A stretch of 7,702 nucleotides of DNA from Nitrospirota bacterium (GTDB taxonomy: Bacteria; Nitrospirota; Thermodesulfovibrionia; Thermodesulfovibrionales; JdFR-85): positions 1-7,702 of the forward strand of contig QIJG01000207.1 in NCBI GenBank assembly GCA_003232715.1, written 5' to 3'. The stretch's first letter is position 1. Every line of letters starts with the position of its first letter. This document shows, piece after piece, positions 1-5,951 of the stretch. The notes below the pieces were generated by a model. That model saw only the letters and a program-made list of their open reading frames with translations. It did no database searches and was not told the origin of the DNA. The position numbers and the translations under genes are program-made.

Positions 1-226
1 GGATGCCTGTGGAGGTTGTCTTGTAAGGGACCTTCATCTCCTGTAGTTTCTGCACTATGAGTCCTGCATCATCTGCCTGCAGGTTTGAATAAAGCATCCG
101 GTAATCCGGCATCTGTGCCCATGTTAGCAGGAGTACTATTGAGGCAATGGTGAGTACAAGGAGGATGGACAATGTAATCTTCTTCTTTGTGTCCCACTTG
201 CCGACAATATCCAGTATATTAGCCAT
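1..226 (-). CDS. fliF: FliF, flagellar MS-ring protein, N-terminal 75 residues (partial)
   Basis: FliF forms the MS ring in the inner membrane, the base on which the flagellar rod, C ring and export apparatus assemble. The visible N-terminus has a short cytoplasmic stretch with a Lys cluster (KKK near residues 14-16), then one hydrophobic transmembrane segment (about residues 17-37). After it comes a periplasmic start resembling the YscJ/FliF family signature, with MLYSNLQADDAG followed by a KLQEMKVPYK segment. The rest lies beyond the left window edge. The ATG is 5 bp past the fliE stop. No strong Shine-Dalgarno is seen, so translation is probably coupled to fliE. It is last in the visible flgB-flgC-fliE-fliF order, which is standard in flagellated bacteria. 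Identification is firm from the motif and the context. The visible part shows no disruption, but the disrupted fliE just upstream could reduce its translation. Confidence 0.93.
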   Translation of the reverse strand, partial: MANILDIVGKWDTKKKITLSILLVLTIASIVLLLTWAQMPDYRMLYSNLQADDAGLIVQKLQEMKVPYKTTSTGI

Positions 227-231
227 GGATC

Positions 232-535
232 TCAGACCTGCATCCGCATTATCTCTTCATAGGCCGTCACCAGTTTGTTCCTCACCTCAATCATCACCTG
301 AAAAGAGAGGTCGGCCTTTTGCATGGCAACCATGGTTTCTTCCTCCGCCATTGCTGATCTCTGCAATGGCCTTCTCTGTCTCTTTCTGCAAGGAGCTTAC
401 CTTCCCGATGGTCTCATCAAGAAGGGTTTCAAAACTCCCGCCGGTCTTGTCCTGGCCGGAAGGGTTAAGCTTTCCTGCTATATTGCCTATTCCTTCTGCC
501 CCCGGGGGGCTTCCATTGACTGGATTAATTGACAT
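232..535 (-). pseudogene. fliE: FliE, hook-basal body adaptor protein, frameshifted
   Basis: FliE links the MS ring to the proximal rod and is needed for export of rod proteins. The frame from ATG 535 gives a FliE-like N-terminus, with FETLLDETIGKVSSLQKE and then KAIAEISNG. It then leaves the family pattern and stops at 287 after 82 residues. The family's conserved C-terminus, with MVAMQKADLSFQVMIEVRN and ending EEIMRMQV, continues in the next frame to a TGA at 234-232. Removing one base in the G-rich stretch at about 343-349 joins the frames as SNGEEETMVAM and gives 100 residues, close to the usual length of about 100. The start has a strong Shine-Dalgarno (AGGAGG, 7 bp upstream). The gene sits 38 bp after flgC and 5 bp before fliF. 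The lesion is either a true one-base insertion or a sequence error. As written, the product lacks the conserved C-terminal helix. Confidence 0.88.
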
Positions 536-573
536 TCTTTATGCCTCCTGGTTCATTATTCATTGTTAGCCGT

Positions 574-991
574 TTATTTACCTAACTCAAGTGCCTTCAT
601 ATACATTGATTTTGTTATATTAAAGGCATTTACATTGGCTTCGTACACCCTCGTTGCCATCATCATATTAACCATCTCTTCAATCAGGTTTATATCAGGC
701 ATAAGTACGTAGCCCTTTTTGTCTGCATCCGGGTTGCCGGGGTCGTAAACTGCCTTTGGCGGCTTGTTGGAGGTTACAATATCGGATACCCCGACACCTT
801 CGAGCCCTCCCTCCTCATCAAGCATGTAGGAGCTGAAGACCACATCCCACCACATCCCTTCTCCTGTAAGGACCACCCTCAGGTGTTCTTGTGGTGTTCA
901 GATTTGCCATGTTGGAGGCAATGGTGTTCATCCTTGTTTTTTGTGCAACGAGTGCTGATGCACTCACATCAAATGCCCTCAGGATATTCAT
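574..991 (-). pseudogene. flgC: FlgC, proximal rod protein, disrupted by a 10-bp tandem duplication
   Basis: FlgC is a proximal rod subunit secreted through the flagellar type III system. From ATG 991 the frame gives a typical FlgC/rod N-terminus: NILRAFDVSASAL, an ASNMANLNTT motif (family ASNIANxNTT), then TPEGGPYRRRDVV. It then shifts and ends at a TGA (820-818) after 57 residues. The rest of FlgC continues in another frame to 574, including VYDPGNPDADKKGYV, the EEMVNMM block and a C-terminal MKALELGK. The break coincides with two exact adjacent copies of a 10-bp unit (839-858). Deleting one copy restores RRRDVVFSSYML and gives 135 residues, normal for FlgC. The start follows the flgB stop by 3 bp, with its Shine-Dalgarno (GGGAGG) inside the end of flgB. 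The downstream fragment has a possible GTG at 876 but no ribosome site, so I treat it as the same gene. Confidence 0.9.
839..858 (-). repeat. Exact 2 x 10-bp tandem duplication inside flgC
   Basis: On the coding strand the unit GGGATGTGGT occurs twice in a row with no mismatch (plus strand ACCACATCCC at 839-848 and 849-858). Ten bases shift the reading frame by one, and the conserved FlgC frame changes exactly here. Removing one copy restores the family sequence. This is direct evidence that the second copy is a recent insertion, by replication slippage or assembly error, and that the change could be reversed by slippage. Confidence 0.95.
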
Positions 992-994
992 GGT

Positions 995-1363
995 CTACCT
1001 CCCGCTAATCATATTTCTATACATTTTAAACCTGTCATTGATAAGTCTCAGGGTTGTTTGGTAGAGGAGGGCGTTTTCAGTAATCTTTGCCATCTCAACA
1101 TCCTCCTCGACATTATTTCCGTCAAGCCATGGAGATTCAGTATCCATTGTCGGTTCGGTATCCCCGCTGATTTCAAGTGCCCTGAGGTGGGTGGGGGATG
1201 TGTTTTTAAGCCTGAGCCTCTCCTCGTCAAAAACGGACTCAAATTTTATGTCCTTTGCCCTGTACTGCGGCGTGTCGCTGTTGGCGAGATTGCTCAGGAG
1301 GAGACTGTGCCTCTGCATGGTGAACTTTATCATCTCCTCAAGCCTGTTAAGTGTGAAGTCCAT
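995..1363 (-). CDS. flgB: FlgB, flagellar proximal rod protein
   Basis: FlgB is a proximal rod subunit exported by the flagellar type III system. The 122-residue product carries the family N-terminal pattern: the RHSLLLSNLANSDTPQYRAKDIKFE region matches the FlgB/rod signature (N-[IL]-AN-x-[DN]-TP-x-Y-[KR]-A-K-D). It also has the conserved C-terminal helix region EMAKITENALLYQ followed by LINDRFKMYRNMI. It is slightly shorter than the usual 130 or so residues but complete, with no frame break. The ATG has a good Shine-Dalgarno (AGGAGG, about 6 bp upstream). It is the first gene of the flgB-flgC-fliE-fliF operon, and a sigma-54-like promoter lies about 50 bp upstream. The TAG stop is 3 bp from the flgC start. 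Confidence 0.95.
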   Translation of the reverse strand: MDFTLNRLEEMIKFTMQRHSLLLSNLANSDTPQYRAKDIKFESVFDEERLRLKNTSPTHLRALEISGDTEPTMDTESPWLDGNNVEEDVEMAKITENALLYQTTLRLINDRFKMYRNMISGR

Positions 1364-1412
1364 AATAACCTCCTGTTATCTCTAACCTGCCTCGATTTAA
1401 CCTGATTTAAAC

Positions 1413-1428
1413 TACAAGTTTCATGCCA
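1413..1428 (-). promoter_or_regulatory. Sigma-54-like promoter for flgB-flgC-fliE-fliF
   Basis: The minus strand reads TGGCATGAAACTTGTA, close to the sigma-54 consensus TGGCAC-N5-TTGCA. The -24 element is good, and the spacing from GG to the -12 dinucleotide is the standard 10 bp. That dinucleotide is GT rather than GC, which is a real weakness. The predicted transcription start would be near 1402, giving a leader of about 39 nt with a good Shine-Dalgarno. Lying directly in front of flgB and just downstream of a sigma-54 activator gene makes it credible. Confidence 0.6.
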
Positions 1429-1486
1429 GGGCAATTATCCTTGATTCTCAGTTATCACTGTGTCAGGGTAGAGCTGATTTTTACCT

Positions 1487-1510
1487 GAGGGGGAAATTTT
1501 TTCCTCCCTC
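1487..1510 (-). terminator. Stem-loop after the FleR-like gene (weak terminator or 3' stabiliser)
   Basis: An inverted repeat begins 5 bp past the regulator's TGA. Its arms GAGGGGGAAA and TTTCCTCCCTC pair over 10 bp with one bulge and a loop of about 3 nt. On the transcript strand it is not followed by a U-run, so termination would be inefficient at best. It separates the regulator operon from the flgB promoter. Confidence 0.3.
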
Positions 1511-1515
1511 CGGAT

Positions 1516-2796
1516 TCAGGCATTAAGCCTGTATTCATTCAGCTTGTTCCTCAATGTCCTGACGGTTATTCCCAGGCACTCTGCCGTCCTTGTCCTGTTT
1601 CCGTTGGTTGCGCTAAGTGTCCTGAGTATGAGATCTTTTTCCATCTCCTTGATGGTTTTACCGTCCTGTCTGACGTTCCTGCTCTTTTCAATCATAAAGT
1701 CCCCACTCTCTATAAACTCTGAGCGGCTAAGAAGTACTGCCCTCTGGATAACATTCTCCAGCTCTCTGATATTTCCCTTCCATGACTGGGTATAAAGATA
1801 ATTGAAGGCATCTTCCGAGAAGCCCGAGATATACTTTCCGTATTGAGACGCATGTTTTTTCAGAAAGAATTCCGAAAGAATGCGCACATCGCTGGTCCGT
1901 TCCCTGAGGGGCGGCAGTTCAAGGGGGAAAACGCTTATCCTGTAGAAGAGATCTTCCCGGAAATTTCCCTTTTCAACCTCTCCGGCAAGGTCCCTGTTTG
2001 TAGTTGTTATCACCCTGATGTTTATGGACAGGGGTTTTTTACTGCCGATCCTGTCTATCTCCCTTTCCTGCAGGACTCTAAGGAGCTTTGCCTGAAGCGG
2101 AAGCGACATCTCTCCGATTTCATCGAGCAGGAAGGTGCCTCCGTCTGCTATTTCAAATTTTCCGATTTTTTTCTCCAATGCACCGGTGAAAGCGCCTCTC
2201 TCATGACCAAAGAGTTCGGATTCAAGCAGGTTCTCGGGTATTGCTGCGCAGTTAACGGCAACAAAGTTCTTTTCTCTCCTCAGGCTCTGTCTGTGTATAT
2301 ACCTTGCGATCAGTTCCTTGCCGGTGCCGCTCTCTCCGGTTATGAGGATTGTGGTATCGGTCCTTGCCACCTCATATGCAATCCTGAGGAGTCTCTTCAT
2401 TGACTTGTCTTCGGTAATGATCTCACCATTTGCAGGTGCCGGCTCAATAAGGCCGGTTATTGCCTGCTTGAGGTTATCAAAAGAGAAGGGTTTCATAAGG
2501 TAGTCAGAGGCTCCGAGTTTCATGCACTCAACTGCATTTTCAACCGTACCGAACCCTGTGATTACAAGGACGGGCAAGGTGGTGGAGAGTTTTCGTATAT
2601 GTCTGATGAATTCCAGACCATTCATGCCCGGCATCTTCATGTCCGTTATAACCAGAGAGCAATCATGGTTTTTCAGCACTTCCATGCCCTCCGATGCGCT
2701 TTCTGCGACCATTACATCAAAGCCGAACCTTTTTACGGCCTCTTCAAGGGCATTTCTCATCTCCGGGTCGTCATCAACAACGACAATGGGTTGCAT
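1516..2796 (-). CDS. FleR/FlrC-like sigma-54 response regulator of flagellar genes
   Basis: This is a 426-residue NtrC-family activator. The receiver domain (about 1-118) has the acidic pocket D8-D10, phospho-acceptor D52, T80 and K102. The AAA+ sigma-54 domain (about 128-350) has Walker A GESGTGKE (154-161), the sigma-54 contact loop GAFTGA (201-206) and Walker B ending D225-E226. A FIS-type helix-turn-helix closes the protein (about 385-424), with NGNRTRTAECLGI and then VRTLRNKLNEYR, the pattern of FlgR/FleR/FlrC. The ATG overlaps the kinase stop by one base (TAATG), with GGAGG 6 bp upstream, so the two are translationally coupled and very likely cognate. All catalytic residues are present. 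Known FleR/FlrC proteins activate sigma-54 rod, ring and hook genes after phosphorylation by FleS/FlrB. The flgB operon lying next downstream with a sigma-54-like promoter fits that target. The flagellar assignment is inference from family and context. Confidence 0.9.
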   Translation of the reverse strand: MQPIVVVDDDPEMRNALEEAVKRFGFDVMVAESASEGMEVLKNHDCSLVITDMKMPGMNGLEFIRHIRKLSTTLPVLVITGFGTVENAVECMKLGASDYLMKPFSFDNLKQAITGLIEPAPANGEIITEDKSMKRLLRIAYEVARTDTTILITGESGTGKELIARYIHRQSLRREKNFVAVNCAAIPENLLESELFGHERGAFTGALEKKIGKFEIADGGTFLLDEIGEMSLPLQAKLLRVLQEREIDRIGSKKPLSINIRVITTTNRDLAGEVEKGNFREDLFYRISVFPLELPPLRERTSDVRILSEFFLKKHASQYGKYISGFSEDAFNYLYTQSWKGNIRELENVIQRAVLLSRSEFIESGDFMIEKSRNVRQDGKTIKEMEKDLILRTLSATNGNRTRTAECLGITVRTLRNKLNEYRLNA

Positions 2797-4103
2797 TATC
2801 GGCCTCCGTTAACAGGTTTGATGTTTCTGAGTTTTAAGTGTGTTGAGACGGGATGTGCTCTTTTCCCCGTCTGAATCCCCTGTCCCCTGCCCTCCGCTTT
2901 TTGTAAAAATTGCTCCGGAGACAGGCAGGCCGCACTGTCCGTCCTGTCTCCGGAGGTGTTGGGGAGGAGGTGCTTATGAGGAAAGCATAGTATGAATACA
3001 CTGCCTGCTGAATCCGGCAGGCTCTTTGCCCTTATTGTTCCACCATGGGCCTGCATTATCTTCAGGGATATGGAGAGGCCAAGCCCTGTGCCTTCGTCCC
3101 TGGTAGTGAAAAAAGGGTCGAAAATCCTCTCTATATGTTCTGAAGTGATTCCGTTGCCAGTGTCGGAGATGTTGAGGTGGAGCCCTTTACTGTCTGTTTC
3201 AGAATGGATTGTGAGCACGCCGCCTGTTCCCATTGCCTGGACTGCATTGAGCAGGATATTCAGGATAACCTGTTTTACGAGTCCCGAATCCCCGGTTATC
3301 AAGGCATTGGAGGTCCGTTTTTCAACAACAATGCCCCGTGATTCCATGACGGGCTTGATCAATGCAAGGGCATCGTCTGTTAGTGTGCTGACGTTGCAGG
3401 GTGTTGTCTTCGGATTCCGGGGCCGGGCAAAATAGAGCATGTTGGAGAGGGAATTGTTCAGGTTTCTTACACCGGTTGAAACACCCATTGCAAGGGATGC
3501 ATGTGGAGTGTCCTCTAATTCCTTGTATAACATTGAAGCGTAAAGCTCAATGCTGCACAGCGGATTCCTCAGTTCATGGACAATACTGGCCATCATCTCT
3601 CCCATGGCAATGAGCCTCTTGTTCCTCTCCTTTTCTGCTTCTACCTCCTTCTGAGCGGTTATGTCCCTCAGCAGGATTACAAATCCTATCAACCCATCTC
3701 CGCCGTTGACCACATCGGAGAGACTTGCAAGCAGGGTTTTCCTGCCATCTGCCGTCTCTATCTCGATCTCCTGATTATTCTGACCGAGCCGGCTGAAGTT
3801 ATAACCGTATTCCTCCGGCCTGTGACCTGTTGATGCAGAGAGGTCCATCATGAGGAGGTCTTCCGCGGCCCTGTTCATCTTCAATATCTTTCCGTCACTG
3901 TCCAGTACTATTATCGCCTCCTTAATCCCCTGCAGGACGGAATTGAGAAAGCTGAGAGTCCTCCGGAGTTCCGTGTTCTTTCTCTGTACCTCTTCTGAGA
4001 GGTATGTCACCTGTTGCTGAAGATTTTGATAATATTCCCTCAGTGTTTCCGAGGCGAGATTAAATGTCATGAATGCTTCGTTCAGTTTTTTCAGTTCTTC
4101 CAT
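2796..4103 (-). CDS. FleS/FlrB-like soluble sensor histidine kinase
   Basis: This is a 435-residue cytoplasmic kinase with no transmembrane segment. The N-terminus (1-50) is a coiled coil beginning with NEAFMTFNLASETL, resembling FleS/FlrB (AFxxFNxxSxxL). A PAS domain follows (about 52-148, IIVLDSDGKILKMNRAAEDLL). The HisKA domain has phospho-accepting H176 in VHELRNPL. The ATPase domain has an N box (LNILLNAVQA, N282/N286), a G1 box DTGNG (314-318), FDPFFTT, and a G2 box GTGLGL (338-343). The kinase core ends near residue 375. A further 60 residues, rich in Gly, Arg, Gln and Lys, match nothing I recognise and contain a strong DNA inverted repeat. The start is 1 bp after the TPR gene stop with GGAG upstream, and the stop overlaps the response regulator start. 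It should phosphorylate D52 of that regulator. In Pseudomonas and Vibrio such kinases sense early flagellar assembly, and in Campylobacter the analogous FlgS does so. Confidence 0.9.
   Translation of the reverse strand: MEELKKLNEAFMTFNLASETLREYYQNLQQQVTYLSEEVQRKNTELRRTLSFLNSVLQGIKEAIIVLDSDGKILKMNRAAEDLLMMDLSASTGHRPEEYGYNFSRLGQNNQEIEIETADGRKTLLASLSDVVNGGDGLIGFVILLRDITAQKEVEAEKERNKRLIAMGEMMASIVHELRNPLCSIELYASMLYKELEDTPHASLAMGVSTGVRNLNNSLSNMLYFARPRNPKTTPCNVSTLTDDALALIKPVMESRGIVVEKRTSNALITGDSGLVKQVILNILLNAVQAMGTGGVLTIHSETDSKGLHLNISDTGNGITSEHIERIFDPFFTTRDEGTGLGLSISLKIMQAHGGTIRAKSLPDSAGSVFILCFPHKHLLPNTSGDRTDSAACLSPEQFLQKAEGRGQGIQTGKRAHPVSTHLKLRNIKPVNGGR
2905..2955 (-). terminator. Terminator-like hairpin inside the 3' end of the kinase gene
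   Basis: On the minus strand, CTCCGGAGACAGG (2955-2943) and CCTGTCTCCGGAG (2925-2913) form a perfect 13-bp stem around a 17-nt loop. The stem is followed by CAA and then five Ts (2909-2905), the layout of an intrinsic terminator. Each arm also contains the 8-bp palindrome CTCCGGAG. It lies within codons 383-397 of the kinase, after the catalytic core and about 110 bp before the regulator start. It could attenuate regulator transcription relative to the kinase, or be a remnant of a former gene end. The inverted repeat is certain; its function is inferred. Confidence 0.55.
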
Positions 4104-4104
4104 T

Positions 4105-5867
4105 TTACATCTCCAGGATATGTTTTTTTATTTCCTGTTCTTTTATCATCACCTTTGCCATAGAGCCATAAAGTCCCTTTTTTATGGAGAGTCTCTGCAT
4201 CAGGGAAGCACTGCCTTTGATCTTTACAAGCATAAACATTGCCTGTGCATCGTCCGGATTAACCTTCAGGGCAAGGTTAAAGTACTTTACGGCCTCTTTT
4301 TTCATGTCTTTATCAGTAAGTAAATCTCCTATATCTGTATATCTGAGTGGATCCCCTGTTGCCCTGGACATTGATCTATAGTTTTTAAGGAAACCCTTTA
4401 CGGAAGGTGCTCCTTCCTTTACCCTCCAGAGGAGGTCAATGTCGTCATTAACAGGATGGGAGATCCTTGTTAGCATGGAATAGGCATGGTTTTTCTTTCC
4501 TTTTAGATAATAGAGCCATGCCCTTGCCCTGAGGATCTCATCACCCCCGGGATTCAGCTTTTCAAGACTCGTGACCAGCTTCTCAACCCTTTTAACATCC
4601 GAAAGACGGCTGAAGAAGATTGCGAGCTGACTCAGGGACTTTGCCCTTATCTCTTTGGAGCCATGTTTTATAAGATATGTGTAAACCCTGATAAAGTTAC
4701 CACCTGAATTCCTGAGCGCCTCTGCAACGTTAAGAAGTGTATCTTCTCTTGAAGGTGCATAAAGCCATTGTCCACTGTTGTTCCAGATATGTTTAAAGGC
4801 CTTTATATTGTTGTTTATGCTCGCATTTATCAGGGCCTCAAGCTCATTCAGTGCATCTTTCCCGGGTTTTCTGCCAAACAGTAGCTCTCTCAGATATTTT
4901 TCTGCCTGAAGATAATTCTTTTTCTCTCTCATTAATCTTGCGAGGAGTAAAAGGGCTTTTTTTGATTCCGGAGTGTAGGGATAATCCCTCTGTAGGGTCT
5001 TGAGGTATTCAATGGCCCGGGGTTTATGATCTGCTGCTATTAATGTCTTGCCGAGATTCAGGAGGGCTTGTCTCCTTATTACCCTGTCAGGGGACTCGGA
5101 TGCCTTTTTGAGGTACATTTCAGCAGATTTCATGTCGTTCCTCGTATACTCGATCAGTCCAAGCCCGAGGTATGCCCTCTCTCTGAGGTAGGTATCCATC
5201 AGCAGATAGAAGAGGGACTTTGCCTGTTCGGTCTTACCGATAATCCTCAGGTTTTCTGCGTAGTAGTAAAGTATGTCAGGATGCTTTTCGATATAGTTTT
5301 TATAACTTATCAGACCGTTATTGTAGAGTTTATGGGCAGCGCTGAAAAGTCCAAGCCTTTGAAATATCTCTGCCTTGCCAAAGACCGCTTCAGGCGTATC
5401 ACTTACCTTTCTGAAATAGGCAAGTGCCTCCACATAATTGCCGGTCTTCAGGGAGGCTTGAGCATAATTGAGATATGCCTTTTGTAAAAAAGCCTGAAAT
5501 TGGAAGCGGCTTCATAATGAAATCCACTTACCAGGTATATTACTCCCCGTTCAAAGAGTGCATGTTCCCTGAGGGTCTTATCCTTTGCTGTTATATAGGC
5601 ACGGTTCAGATATCCGATAGCCTTATGGTACCTCTTTGTCCTCCCGAGTGCTCTTCCCTTGAGGTAGTAGTAGCGGGGAAGTTCCTTTTCAGAAGGCCTT
5701 CGTTGAGAGAGCAGTCTCAATGCCTCATAGTTTCTCCCTTCATTGATTGCCTCAAAGGCCTTTTGCAAGGGTTCCGAGGCATAAATCTCCGTGCAGGTGA
5801 AGGAGAGAGTCAGGACAATAACAAGCAAGTGAATAATATTTGTTGGGAATATGACGGTTAGCTTCAT
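4105..5867 (-). pseudogene. Secreted TPR-repeat protein of the flagellar locus, frameshifted
   Basis: The frame from ATG 5867 begins with a signal peptide: MKL, a hydrophobic core IIHLLVIVLTLSF, and a likely cleavage after IYA before SEPLQ. TPR-like helices follow, for example EAINEGRNYEALRLL, then YYLKGRALGRTKRYHKAIGYL. This frame stops at 5448. The TPR pattern continues in another frame, with QKAYLNYAQASLKTGNYVEA and then ALAYFRKV, through at least ten helical repeats to 4105, ending with TPR unit AVKYFNLALKVNPDDAQAM. Adding one T at 5497-5499, or in the T6 run at 5491-5486, joins them into about 587 residues. A TTG at 5921 would extend the frame, but it lies upstream of the sigma-54 promoter and would place 18 residues before the signal peptide, so I prefer 5867. 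The protein is probably periplasmic. I do not recognise an ortholog. A PflA-like scaffold for the motor (a Campylobacter periplasmic TPR protein) is a guess from position and architecture. The stop is 1 bp from the kinase start. Confidence 0.75.
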
Positions 5868-5882
5868 TGTGGAGAGAGAAAT

Positions 5883-5898
5883 AGCAACTAATATGCCA
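5883..5898 (-). promoter_or_regulatory. Sigma-54 promoter for the TPR-kinase-regulator operon
   Basis: The minus strand reads TGGCATATTAGTTGCT, matching the sigma-54 consensus (TGGCAC-N5-TTGCW) at all but one position. It has the invariant GG and GC separated by exactly 10 bp. It lies in the 84-bp gap after the FleQ-like gene. The predicted start is near 5872, about 5 nt before ATG 5867. Any upstream activator site would fall within the 3' end of the FleQ-like gene. Confidence 0.78.
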
Positions 5899-5951
5899 GG
5901 ATGTAACTCTTTGAATATCAAGGAAAAATAAAAGGCAAGGGGAGGTGGATG

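Noticed and set aside
574..876. The downstream flgC fragment as an independent 100-residue gene starting at GTG 876
   Set aside because: It contains only the FlgC C-terminal part, lacks a ribosome site, and its first residues are out-of-frame FlgC sequence.
1843..2403. Plus-strand open frame of 186 codons opposite the FleR-like gene
   Set aside because: It lies wholly antisense to a gene with complete catalytic motifs, and its translation shows no recognisable domain.
4105..5433. The second TPR segment as a separate gene starting at GTG 5433
   Set aside because: TPR helices continue in frame upstream of this codon, and no ribosome site or signal peptide is present.
5485..5492. Programmed -1 ribosomal frameshift at the T6-A run of the TPR gene
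   Set aside because: The slippery heptamer TTTTTTA is in phase with the downstream frame, not the upstream one, and no strong pseudoknot follows.
5910..5920. TTGATATTCAA palindrome as an activator site for the nearby sigma-54 promoter
   Set aside because: It lies only about 12 bp upstream of the -24 element, too close for an enhancer-binding protein, and is A/T-rich enough to arise by chance.
5868..5921. TTG at 5921 as the start of the TPR protein
   Set aside because: It places 18 residues before a clear signal peptide and lies upstream of the predicted sigma-54 transcription start.
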